The notes beneath the pieces were generated by a model. It had not been told where the DNA came from. It ran no database searches and was given only the letters and a program-made list of their open reading frames with translations. From Siphonodentalium dalli (Eukaryota; Mollusca; Scaphopoda; Gadilida; Siphonodentaliidae): DNA of 64,000 nucleotides. Position numbers and translations under genes: made by a program. Location: the NCBI GenBank assembly GCA_032622095.1, contig CP136064.1:112330004-112394003 (forward strand). The letters run 5' to 3'. Shown one piece after another: positions 35,370-46,009 of this stretch. Position 1 is the stretch's first letter. Each line of letters begins with the position of its first letter.

Positions 35370-36250
35370 TGGGGTACGGAAAATCCAATTCCGTCGATTA
35401 TAATATTTAAGCAAAGATTACATGTATGTCGACAAGGGCCGTAACTTCGATACATGTATGTGGATCAACTCTCAAACACGAACTTCACCTGTATTTTCAT
35501 GTGAGCAATCCATATACCAAACTTGAAAATATTGATAACTATAACTAAAGTTATCACCGAAAACAAAAAATAGTCGCCAATTTATAAGTTGATAACGACA
35601 TAACTCTGGTCAAATTGACAAACCGCACCCATAGTTGAACTTGACCTGAACTTTAATATAGGTAATCCATATACCAAATTAAAAATCAATCGGATACCTA
35701 CAACCTTAGTTACTACCATAAACCAAAACAGTAGGGAATGACAAAAACTCCGGTAAAAATGGGCAGGCCTCACCCATATTCGAACTTGACCTCTGTCCAT
35801 AACCAATAAACTCACATAACAAATGCAATAATTTAATTAATTATTGCTGAATATATCATCCGGAACCCACCATGTTGATCACCGTGTTTCAAACAAATCT
35901 CCGTCATTTAATCAATAATAGCAACATATACATAAGGCAGGTGAATGACGTCATATAATTTTTTCTATATCCATCAGTGATTTTTCAAGATCGCGGGTAT
36001 AGATTTTGGAGAAATTGTCACTTTAGCAACCGTGTGGAGATTGCAAAAAACGTGGAATCGGAAATGAATCATCGCGATAAAAATGAAAGTAACTACTTCA
36101 CAACTTACGAATAATTCACATGTGATTTAAGTCTATTAATTTCATTTAGATCAAGTTCGTTGCTCAGCTTGATGAAAACAAAAAATGAAGAAGTCATGAC
36201 ATGACATTAATCCAGACAAGATTTTACAATCCACGACACGTTTTGTCAAG
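35370..36250. other. Decayed repeat units, then unassigned DNA
   Basis: Diverged relatives of the 170-bp unit appear near 35438 (GGGCCGTAACTTCG), 35590-35650 and 35745-35800 (CACCCATATTCGAACTTGAC). From 35830 to 36250 I see nothing. Confidence 0.5.
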
Positions 36251-36252
36251 TT

Positions 36253-38455
36253 GAGAGAGAGAGAGAGAGAGAGATGTTTATTCCTCCAAACATGGAGACA
36301 ATATGATACAATATATACATACACAAATAAACTGTTGACATATATACACAATATAATTTAACATGACTTAATTCCTCAAATACCAAATGAGACACCAGGA
36401 GGTCGGATGACTTTAGAGTCACCATATCAAAGACCGAATAGTTCACATAATAATAATTATAAATTTATTGCTGAAATAATTACTGCAAGACAAGATGTTA
36501 AGACATCCATGTATTGCTCAGACCGCGCATAATTCGCAAATGAAGCGGACGCATTGTCCGAATAGCTGCTTCTCGTCGCAGATGAGGTGAATTTCTGCGC
36601 TGATGCATCCACCGAAGAAATAGGCTAAGAGGGTTTCCTCTGACATTGCTTCCAAGAAGTTGAACGCATGTATTCCAAATCGATCAATTATGGAGTACCA
36701 GAATGTGTTCCGCGTTATCAAAGCGAATTCAGACGAGCATTTACTATACATATGGAACAATTGATTCGAATAATTTAGTTTGCAATGATAACATACAGAA
36801 GCATTATCATATGTCGTTCTGTTCAGAGTGCGTGCCATGATAACACAGTTGGCGAAAAAGGCTGGTTCGTCTCGACATGTAACCCAGAGTTTCCAAATGG
36901 AAATTGGATCAGGCTTGACCTTAAAGAAGAATAGCATATCCCCTTGTGCATAATAACTAGTTTCACGACAATAGTGAGCAGTGAGGCGTTCCTTTATAGT
37001 AATTTTCCACATTGATATAGTCGGAAAAGACCCTGTAGTTGCAAAGTGTAAGAGGTGATCATATAGGTCATATTTTTTAAGAACGTTTGTAATCTCCGCA
37101 AGAAAACCCGTGGGTGGACGGGCATATAACAACATCGCATGGAGATTGAACAAAAATATTTCTAAGGCTTGTCTATGACCGTATGGCAAGTTGATGAGCG
37201 ACCCCAGAAACAAGAGTTTTCTCCTCTCTAGTTCATACTGAATTGGCAAGACACCAAGCAAGGAGAGAGAAAGAATTGTACTTCTTCTCTGAGAGATAAG
37301 TTGCATGTTTTTAATGCACATGCGATATGCTCGTTCTAAGCTAAGGTAATTCGTAGATGAAAGGCTCCACCACATCTCGCAACCATACATAGCTTTAGGA
37401 ATGGCTACCTGACTAAACAGTTTAAGGTTTGTCAGAGGAGTGAAATCTTTCGAAACCGGGGCGCGACAAGCGGCAAAGAAGCATTTGCGTAGCATTTGAG
37501 AAGCGTGATCAATGTTCGGGATATGGGAACTTCTAGAATCCTGGAGTATGCCCAAATGCGTTACCTGATCGGATTCAGATATTGCACAGGGTCCCATTAC
37601 AAATGATTTATCTGTTGTGAGCGCTGCTGGTTTGCGAGAGGTGTTGAAGATAACGATCTTACTTTTTTCGTGAGAAAATTGGAACCTCCACTTTAAACTG
37701 TAGTTGTAGCATATGTCAATGAGTTTTCGCAGACCGTGCTCTGTCAGTGATGTTATCGTGATATCGTCTGCAGTGGTCGGACACGAGCATGTCAGCGTGC
37801 TTATATGCAAACCATGAGGTGAGTCAGACAATGACTTAACAAGGTCATCAATAAAAATAAGGTACAGGAAGGGAGATAAAACTCCTCCTTGTCTGGTACC
37901 TTGCTCCATTTTGATTGAATGTGTTATAATTCCTTCGTACAATATATAGCTCTCCACATTTGAGTACATGTCAATACATAATTGGAACAAGTTACCATTT
38001 ATTCCCATCTCATGCAATTTGTAAATTAGGCCCTCGTGCCATACACAGTCAAATGCTTTTTTCGAATCAAGAAAAGCTGTGAATAAGCGAGACCCATTCG
38101 ATTTGGCATAGGCTATGCCTTCTTGAAGTTCGAAGGCAGTTACCGAGCAACCAACTCCTTTCTGGAATCCATTTTGTAGGCTACTCGGAAAATGTTTGAA
38201 ATTATGGCTCTCCTTAAGTCTTTGAAGAATTATATTCTCATAAATCTTATATAATACAGGAAGGAGCGTGATTGCCCGGTAGCTGTCTGGGTTTTGAATA
38301 GGTTTCGGATCTCCTTTGTATATTGGCAAAACAAGACCTTTCTTCATATCAGATGGGATGTGAGCAAGCTTAAACATGGTTGAAAATAACAAACATAAAG
38401 CAAAAAAAAGAGCAAATTTGAGGCACATCATGTGTGGTTGCTCCAATACGTGTCA
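36253..38455 (-). mobile_element. LINE family D, 5'-truncated copy
   Basis: The minus-strand element starts inside the pre-RT region at about 38455 (a TGA in frame lies just upstream) and ends with AATAAA (36277-36282) followed by a (CT)n tail (36253-36274 on the plus strand read as GA). Such a 3' microsatellite tail is common in LINEs. Endonuclease and ORF1 are missing, consistent with 5' truncation during integration. The 3' untranslated region is about 240 bp. Confidence 0.85.
36518..38446 (-). CDS. LINE D reverse transcriptase (partial, open frame)
   Basis: An uninterrupted 642-codon frame. RT motifs in order: MKKGLVLPIYKG (34-45), NPDSYRAITLLPVLYKI (52-68), QNGFQKGVG (91-99), FLDSKKAFDCVWH (125-137, first catalytic Asp), GTRQGGVLSP (183-192), TADDIT (225-230, catalytic Asp pair), WRFQFSHEKSKIVIF (253-267) and THLGI (296-300). 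A zinc knuckle C552-x2-C555-x9-H565-x4-C570 sits near the C-terminus. The residue before ADD is Thr, where LINE enzymes usually have Tyr or Phe. The start given is the first in-frame possibility after a stop; the true protein began far upstream. The long open frame suggests recent activity of the family, though this copy cannot move by itself. Confidence 0.9.
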   Translation of the reverse strand: MEQPHMMCLKFALFFALCLLFSTMFKLAHIPSDMKKGLVLPIYKGDPKPIQNPDSYRAITLLPVLYKIYENIILQRLKESHNFKHFPSSLQNGFQKGVGCSVTAFELQEGIAYAKSNGSRLFTAFLDSKKAFDCVWHEGLIYKLHEMGINGNLFQLCIDMYSNVESYILYEGIITHSIKMEQGTRQGGVLSPFLYLIFIDDLVKSLSDSPHGLHISTLTCSCPTTADDITITSLTEHGLRKLIDICYNYSLKWRFQFSHEKSKIVIFNTSRKPAALTTDKSFVMGPCAISESDQVTHLGILQDSRSSHIPNIDHASQMLRKCFFAACRAPVSKDFTPLTNLKLFSQVAIPKAMYGCEMWWSLSSTNYLSLERAYRMCIKNMQLISQRRSTILSLSLLGVLPIQYELERRKLLFLGSLINLPYGHRQALEIFLFNLHAMLLYARPPTGFLAEITNVLKKYDLYDHLLHFATTGSFPTISMWKITIKERLTAHYCRETSYYAQGDMLFFFKVKPDPISIWKLWVTCRDEPAFFANCVIMARTLNRTTYDNASVCYHCKLNYSNQLFHMYSKCSSEFALITRNTFWYSIIDRFGIHAFNFLEAMSEETLLAYFFGGCISAEIHLICDEKQLFGQCVRFICELCAV

Positions 38456-39635
38456 CGTACGATTCATTTTACGTTCTTCGTAATACCGTTTTTCTCTATA
38501 TATAGTTATTTTAGAAATATTTATCTTTTGGGAATACTTATATTGACTACCCAACGGCGATATTCAGAAATTAAACAAAATGAAAAACATATTTTGTTAA
38601 ATTCATCGTGAGAGCGGACGGACGCACAAGGGTGGACACCGGTGCTTTCTATAGTCCCACGAAAGGTTTGTTCTGTGGACACTAAGTTGTTAAACTTAAA
38701 CAACTAATATACGTATAAGTATTCCCTTTTCGCAGTTTTCCGAGTACGGTTATTGAACGACCAGTTCATAGTCGAGTCCACTATTTTCCCCTTTCATAAC
38801 CATCAATATGAAGATTTATTCATGACTTTATCATACAAATATGGGAAAATATACATTCCGTCAATCTGTGAAACATTTATGTATTAGACATTTTCACTAA
38901 GAGGAAAAGGCATGTTCCACTCGCCTTGGTACAAAACACTGTTGGCTGTCCAATGACAATTTGGACGTTTGGTGAAAAAACCCGTGAAGTCTTATAAAAT
39001 AGTCTACAGGATGACCCTCAGCGAAAATCCGAAGCAAATCGACTTTGCCACTCAATAGAAAACATCGTCTGAAATATGTTCAATTGTAAATATTTACATC
39101 TTGATTCGGGACGCAACTGTCGGAGATAAACAAACGAAAACGATTTCGCCACCAAGAGTCACTGCATTTAATTGATATATAAGAATGACGGTGTATGTGG
39201 TCAATATGGGTATAATATTTGTAAAAATAACTACACCTTGATCAAGATTATGCTTCATTTCTATTTGATCACCCTACCATAGTGTTTCGCATCACTTTAA
39301 ATACGCGCCGCGCACTACATTATACTAGGGCATTAAGTCGGTCGCGCATCACGTATTAAACAATTTCGTGAGGATAGTCTCCTGATCAAACATGGTAATG
39401 TTACTCGATCAGTTGTTGCTTGTATGAAGCATACCGTAATGCATTCTCATTAATATTTAATGAGTCGATAACGAATTCTTGACTGTATTTTTTCGTAATC
39501 TGTGAAATCAATCTCGCCTTAAGAGTCTATTCTAATTTATGAATATCACCTGAATAATGTGAGCGTACAATTTTCATTAGTCAACATTTGATGGTCTCAT
39601 GCAAAGTATATGATCTATATATTTTTATTTATCAG
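38456..39635. other. No gene recognised
   Basis: AT-rich intergenic sequence without repeats that I can define. A 60-codon minus-strand frame at 38521-38703 has no recognisable features. Confidence 0.5.
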
Positions 39636-39756
39636 ACACTACCCTTTCGTCATCAGATGATAACTGTACACAGGATGGATGTTGCGGTTAAATTATTGTG
39701 TATATTCCTTATTGTGATTCACCACGTTGAAGCAACCGAATCATCCCCCGAGGAAG
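39636..39756 (+). CDS. Candidate exon encoding a signal peptide
   Basis: A pyrimidine-rich acceptor (ATTTTTATTTATCAG, ending 39635) is followed by 39 bases of possible 5' untranslated sequence. The ATG at 39675 starts MDVAVKLLCIFLIVIHHVEA then TESSPEE, ending at a GTAATA donor (39757) in phase 1. The sequence is a good signal peptide (hydrophobic LLCIFLIVI core, likely cleavage after VEA), so the product would be secreted. No second exon could be identified in the following kilobases. The match of acceptor, start, signal and donor makes this one of the better host-gene candidates here. Confidence 0.45.
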
Positions 39757-39759
39757 GTA

Positions 39760-40690
39760 ATATTTTATCGTTTAATACACTCAAAGTTTTAGCTATATGC
39801 AGGTGATACCTCCCGTGAACACAGCGTACCGAGTTCACTTCAGTTGCGTATTCACCTCTGGTTAAGTAGTCCTTCTAGTTTACTATGATGTTGGTGGGTC
39901 CTGCTGATTGGGAGACAATATTGCGGTCATGCAGTCTGACCACTATGCATGTGGACCGCTTAATTTCCGGTTGTAATGTAAACGGATTAGTTTCCGTGTT
40001 TGCTTTGACACAATCTGCATCTTACATTGTTTTGGTTTTTGTCAAATGACTCCAAGCTGAAAAATAAAGAAATGAGTGAAGGCATTTTGTCGCACGTAAA
40101 TTACAGAGCGTTTGTTTTTAAATATAATTTGTATTATTGTTTATATGACTTTCTCGGGATATATATATGTATGCAAGTCTTTAATATCTACATGTATGTA
40201 TCCATGCTTTGTGATCCACATATACAATTTACAAAAGTTAATAGTCACTAAATTTAATTTATGGAGTGAAGTTTATGTGCCATTTTATTTGTCAGATTAA
40301 ACAAATTCCAGTTCGGCATATCATTTGATATATTTTCACAGATAAACACGAAGTCCGTTATAAACATGGGGGCTCAGTGTAGCTAGTAACCGATTTAAAA
40401 TACCACACACTTTTACTGAAGATTTATATTTTTATCCCAAATTGCAAACTTGACATGTGAAACACCATAGCTTGACTGATTCAGAACATGCAGATCGGAC
40501 CTACACTTTTATATGAACGTTTATTTGCATGTACTTACCGATAAGTCAGCTCGTTCCTTTTGCTAGAAAGTCTGCCGTTACATTTTTCAACTCGTCTTTA
40601 AGTTGCTTTTAAGTATCACTATCATGTGTTTACGTCTGATTTTGCATTTGGAAATTGGAAGTCATCGTTGATTATGTTTGGTTTTGGAAA
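39760..40690. other. No further exon recognised
   Basis: If the exon at 39636-39756 is real this would be intron. Overlapping plus-strand frames (40027-40300) are Tyr/Cys/Ile-rich and look like random translation of AT-rich DNA. Confidence 0.4.
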
Positions 40691-40699
40691 ATTGGGTGC

Positions 40700-41010
40700 G
40701 AGTTGTTTGCGACCAAAGATGCTAGTCGAAGGGCGTGTAGACTGTCGGTGTTGGTGTTTTATTTGATGATGCGGTCACGATGGTTGCTCCCTATCCCTGC
40801 ATGTGTTGGTCGGATGTAGGTCTTGTAGACGTTGACGAGAGTTTGGCGGTTGATTCCCCAGTTGGTTCCACATAGGCAGATTATTAGATTGGCTCTATTC
40901 TTTGCGTTGGCTGTTGTTTTCAGGATGTGGGCACCGACTGTGCGTTGTTTGTCAATTGTTATTTCCCCCACGTGGGCCCGGGGTAGAATGGGCCTACCGT
41001 CCCACTGCGA
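40700..41010 (-). pseudogene. LINE reverse-transcriptase thumb fragment
   Basis: The minus strand reads ITIDKQRTVGAHILKTTANA, then NRANLIICLCGTNWGINRQT and LVNVYKTYIRP (40971-40800), then a TDSLHALRLAS-like segment after a stop (about 40745-40710). The WGxNRxTLxxxYKxxIRP block is typical of the region just after the RT palm in Jockey/CR1-like LINEs. It is a short fragment with no intact catalytic core. A different family from LINEs A, C and D by sequence. Confidence 0.65.
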
Positions 41011-41019
41011 GGGGTAAGA

Positions 41020-41970
41020 ATCCCCTGATGTGGCACCATGTTTGCCCTAAGGTGCATCCCATGAGGTGCGGTATAGGAGTCCTGGAGGTACACATTAGGG
41101 CGGCGTTTCACGTGAGGCATCGATCTGCGGATGCGGTTTAGCTCATTAGTAGAGGCTCTTATCTTCTCCTGTATGCATGTTGTGACGAAATATAGCGACT
41201 ACGCTAGTGATGATGCCTGATATTTCAGTTGTTGGAAAAAGAATGTTAGACACATGGGGGCCGCGACTGGGCCCAATTATGACGTCATCAAGATTACCTC
41301 TGTCCGAATTTAAATAGTAGACACATGGTAAGTTTTACCCGATTCTAGCAGAAAGTTTCAGATGTACCATTGAATATCTCTATATAATGGTGATTATAGT
41401 GTATCAAGCATTCTTTCAATCGAAAAATGTCCACTATTCGACAAAGACCGGAAGTTGGAAATTGAAGATTTTTTGCACATGCACCGCTAATCATTCTCCT
41501 CCGTTCGAAACTGGTGACAAAAAGAAACTTGTTTTCTTCTTTATTGTAATATATAACCATTTGGGCAACAAATTGTAATGTATTTTGCATCTCATCCTGA
41601 CCCATTTTCTAAAAAATGAGAATTTAGAAAATGGTGTATAAAATTTCACCAAATATGCTTCTGGGATTCTAAGCAAATGTTGAATGGTACTGAGCAATAT
41701 TTAACAGAAGAAGTTAAAAATACAATTAATTTATGGCGATTACCATCCTATTACAACAATTATATGCAATTATATGCAGGATGGTGGAAAATGGCCGTCA
41801 AATAAGAGTGAAAATTCAAAAATGCCCATTTTTACCGATAATGTTGGGTTTGTTAGGAAGTTGTGGCCGAATTTGAAGCATATAATGGACAAATTGTTGC
41901 CCTCTGTTAAATTAAGGACTGCGCATAGCAATGCTTTGAAAATATGTTGACAATAGTATGAAATGTTATC
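41020..41970. other. No gene recognised
   Basis: Overlapping open frames at 41345-41697 on both strands cancel one another as evidence. GC content is locally higher at 40980-41110 without coding signal. Confidence 0.45.
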
Positions 41971-42134
41971 ATGCTTTATAACTGTAAGCTAATCATCAAT
42001 ATCAAGACGGTTCATCCTTATCAATTTCCTCATACTGTATGCGGGTTATTGAAGTATTGGCAGTCATATATATATGTTTTTTTTTGGCTCGAATATATCA
42101 TCATTCTTCACCCATCCAAATTCTTCTGCGTCAG

Positions 42135-42699
42135 GGAATCTCTGTCGCGCGGTTGCTGCATTGCACCAAATCAACGCCTGCAGGTGTGCCCTCGTGATAC
42201 CCTTTGGAACAGACGATCGCGTTGGTGGGAGCTCACCGAACGCAGCCTGTTTCTTGCTGACAAGATACTACCTAACCTCCAAGTGAATTCCTCCCACAGA
42301 TGCGTATATGTTACAAACATATATTTCCAGCGCACAAATAATCTTAGCATACAACCCGTTAACGTCAGATCCGAGTTCTGCGAACGCCTGTTTTATTCCG
42401 TAATCAGACTTGATGAACATAGACCACATAGTGGTTTTCCATTTCTGGAGAAAGAACCAGTAACATCAGCCCCCGAGATCGCGCGAAACCCAACAATACC
42501 TTTGATTTCTATAGATGACAGTGGCCTGGAAATAGCTCACAAGTTTACCTCCCTGTATAACTTCCCTTTACCATTACAAAGGAGAATTGATGCGGGCCTC
42601 AAATTTATGTTTGAAAGGAACAGTACGAATACATCAGTGTCTGGAGAGAATACGCTTATGGTCTGTCGCACCATGTTTTGTGGCATGTGCGGCGTGTAA
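42135..42699 (+). CDS. Uncharacterised ORF, possible terminal exon
   Basis: The longest plus-strand open frame runs 41971-42699 (242 codons). A pyrimidine-rich acceptor ends at 42134 (TTCTTCTGCGTCAG), and base composition becomes more balanced from that point, so the coding part is more likely 42135-42699, ending FCGMCGV and TAA. Visible features: a CCIAPNQRLQVCPRDTLW block, WWELTERSLFLADKILPNLQ, and no membrane segment. I do not recognise a family. A second frame (42587-43039) overlaps the end; a frameshift could join them. AATAAA occurs near 43236. It may be a degenerate transposon protein or a host exon. Confidence 0.35.
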
Positions 42700-44550
42700 C
42701 ACCAACTTTGTATCGGCTTCTTCCCGGTCGCTCACGACAGCTGTGACATCAACGATAGTAACTGCTGACAACACTTCATCTCGAAAAGCAACAACAATAT
42801 TTTGTCCAGTACTTGCACAGGTCGATACAAGTTACTTTGTCAAATATACCGACTACGCATCTTTCGTCCGCGTGTCTGAAAGTAACACCCCCGTGTACGT
42901 GGTATCGCCAAAACCGAGGGTATCGCCAAAACCGAGAATATGGGAAAGTCATTTTCACGTATATGATATGGGGATATGTTTGTTTCTCACCGTAATGCAG
43001 ACATCGAGCATCGTATGTGTATGTCCACACGAAGCATGAGTATTTATCCACCAGTTGTCAATCAGTTTTCCCAGATCAGACCATTAATTGTTTTTTGGCG
43101 AATTTTTTCAATGGTGTTTTTGCTTTTGCTCACTCAAATTTTCGAGAACAACCATTCACTAGTATAGTTCCTGGACTTCCATGCTTCCAAAGCAAATGCC
43201 GGTATATAGTTGAATCTGTCAATGAAGCATAGGATTTGACAGAATTTAATAAATCCTTGTCGTTCTCAATATCCGCGCGATATGAAGGGACCACTGTCGG
43301 TCCAGAAAGATGCGAACGGCACAGATGAAGATGCGCCAAACGCCAGTTTCTGTGCAGTAAATATGCGTATTACTTAAGGAGTTCTGATGAGTTTTCGAGT
43401 GTTTTTATGTGTATCTGAGACTGATCAATTGGACTGCGAATGTCAACTGAAATATGAATCCATAACATATTCGAAATAATGTGTGAATATTATATTATGA
43501 ATGTATTTCAATTGAAATTAATTGAACATCCATCTCAGCATTCGGATTTGCGATCTCAATAACGTGAATGAATGATAACGCGATGCCTTGATCACACGCA
43601 CGTGAATGCTGCCGTTCGCATGTATGCAGCTAATCGGATATTCGTTTACTATTAACATGCTTGGAGTTTGTATATAGACCACACATGCCGGACGACACGC
43701 TACGGCGTATCAACGATTTGTTATAATCATGTTTATTTTACAGACTGTATGACTCGTTGCCACTCGAGTAGACCGTTACACGACAATGAAACCGAATCAT
43801 CTTATCGAATATATATATATATATATAAATCATATATATGCTTCATTGACAGATTCAACTATATACCGGACATTCGTGATTGCATTCGTGAGATCCTCAC
43901 ATGAGTGACCATCAAGAAACAGTGCTAGCCAAGTAACTAAGTTTGCATTGATTGCACGTCGAACATGGGTGTTTTCTAGAATCTGTTTTGAAACAGTAGA
44001 ACCATATATACCGGATTCTATCCAAATCGATTAGATTCAACTTCCATCTATGAGGGACCCGATTGTTCTTAGCATAGCCATCACTATGTGCAACTCTTCA
44101 GTTCGAAGTATAAATTCAGTTGAACAGTCCACTATGTGACATTGCAAAACTTTGCTGGTTTGTAAAGTACCAATTCAAGTGTCTCAGCACATTTACGTTC
44201 AGGCCCGAGGATAATGGTGTTTATTTTTTAACATATCTCAGCCCCGCTTGGAGTGTTAGGGATGATAGGAGGCAACTGCATGAATTGTTTCATCTGGACC
44301 ACGCACGCGAATTTTAGCATATAACCATGCGATGTTTTGTATGCGAGCTGTATCCATCGAGTCAGTGTTCACCTTGTATGTCGAATCAACGAAGTTTTTC
44401 ACTTGGCATTGGTCGGTGTGAATCACTCTGGAATGTCAATCAGACAAGACGGGAGGTCCCGGTGGTAGCTGATAGAGAGACTTGGGTTTTTTAGAAAACA
44501 TGTTAGTCTTTTGCTCTGATGTACAGTCATACCAACTACCACTTGAATAG
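42700..44550. other. No gene recognised; small repeats
   Basis: Two direct copies of GTATCGCCAAAACCGAG lie at about 42901-42934. A (TA)n tract is at about 43810-43827. Open frames of 60-78 codons lack recognisable motifs. Confidence 0.45.
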
Positions 44551-44555
44551 ACGCA

Positions 44556-45290
44556 TCACCTTTGTTGTCGCGCACGACCTCGCTGTCGTGTTCCAACAAT
44601 TAACAAACGGAAAATTGTCAGAACTTCCCCTGAAATAAATTCTCCCGATTCTGTCAACGAGTCTGCGAATTTCCAATTTTTTTCTGTGTAAGATGATGGA
44701 ACGTAGCAGCAATTGATAACTTTGCGGTCTGATTCCTCAGTATCCGGTTCAGTGATGTCTTCAACGAAAGATTTATCCCTTGTAATTCTGAAAGAAATCA
44801 TGTCCGATTGAATTAACTCGCATTGATTTAGACACAACAACATCAGCGAGCTCATTTATTATTAAACATTTGGTTCTCCTCCTATCATAATTCTGAACGT
44901 TAGAACCTCGTGCTTCCAAAATATTATTGAAAGTTTTCTCCAGATCCGTCATACTGAAAACTCCACCTTCGCTAAGATCGCATTGCAGTCCAGATAAGAA
45001 CTTCATTTATGTCTGCCTGTCAGTGTTGAAACTGTAGTCAGTTTTCATTTTCAGTCCAACACGTTTTTGTGATATAATACGTCGTTAGCATGGGCATCAC
45101 TGGTGGCAATAGCACTATGTAATCCCACCAGTAGTACTTTGTTGCCACTTGCTTCAACCGCGATTTTCAATTTTTCTCCAGTATTATCACTCTCGATGTA
45201 GTGGGTACTTACGAGTAGCTTTGCTTTGACAGAAGAAACAGTTCTTTTTGCAGTAAGTTGTCACAGTTGAGCGAATGAAACGGTTTTTTT
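44556..45290 (-). pseudogene. Degenerate zinc-binding protein, repeat-associated family
   Basis: The minus strand from 45290 reads TYCKKNCFFCQSKATRKYPL, then LKIAVEASGN, DAHANDVLYHKN and a TGA (about 45028). It then reads LSEGGVFSMTDLEKTFNNIL, NYDRRRTKCLIINEL and VVSKSMRVN (45006-44773) and, frameshifted, DMISFRITRDKSFVEDI. The Cys-x3-Cys-x2-Cys cluster followed by a DxHAxDxxYHK block resembles an uncharacterised protein type that I associate with multi-copy genes in bivalves and cnidarians; the function is unknown to me. At least two stops or frameshifts make this copy non-functional. Confidence 0.5.
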
Positions 45291-45689
45291 TTTCGAAATC
45301 GCCGATTTCGATTTTCTGCTCCCAGTTTTAGTCAGAGTTAATAACTGGTAGCATAATCTGTGCCATGGAAAGTTTCTACTACGTAGAATATTTTCATCCA
45401 AGCCATCCAGCCGTTCGTTTGCAGATTAATATATAGCTTCTCCAGACGTGAGTGTGTCTGTATCCCGACACAGATGAGCGTGTTGTGTGATACTTATGTC
45501 TGTCTTCGTACTAAGAGGTTCCAAGGAACGGGGGAGATTTTCATCGGGTAAGTTTTTCCGCCCGAGGTGATCTTCACCTTGAAACGGGTACCCACAAACG
45601 TACCTCTTTTAGGGACGGATACCATCACGGGACGGGTACCATAATTTCTCTTGATTAAAAAGGCAGAATTAACTCAAATTAAATTTTTT

Positions 45690-45945
45690 TTAAACGGATT
45701 TCGACGGATACTTTTGTCGGGGGAGTGTTTTCGACGGGTCAAATCGTGAACCCGACATGACCTTCAAAATGGTCAATTCAAGGTCAAATCGGGTAAAACG
45801 GACGATTTCGACGAAAGTTTATACCTAGGGATACTTTTGTCCGGGGAGTGTTTTGGACGGGTCAAATAGTTACCCCGACCTGACCTTGACCTTCAAAATG
45901 GTCAATTCGAGGTCAAAGCCCGGACGAAGTCGGGTCACCTGCTAG
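45690..45945 (+). mobile_element. Helitron-like 3' end with tandem units
   Basis: Two diverged units contain ATTTCGACG (45698 and 45805), GGATACTTTTGTC, GTGTTTT(G)GACGGGTCAAAT and TGACCTTGACCTTCAAAATGG. The end is GCCCGGACGAAGTCGGG (an imperfect hairpin) followed by CACCTGCTAG and a T. A GC hairpin about 10 bases before CTRR, then T, is the Helitron 3' signature. No Rep/helicase is present. The same unit type makes a longer array at 56730-57300. Confidence 0.55.

Positions 45946-45949
<4 letters not shown>

Positions 45950-45995
<46 letters not shown>
45950..45995. repeat. (TA)n microsatellite
   Basis: About 40 bases of uninterrupted alternating TA directly after the Helitron-like end. Confidence 0.95.
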
Positions 45996-45996
<1 letters not shown>

Positions 45997-46009
45997 TTAA
46001 CAAAAACAA

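Noticed and set aside
40980-41140. GC-richer stretch as CpG-island promoter
   Set aside because: Short, without CpG clustering or initiator signals, and beside a LINE fragment.
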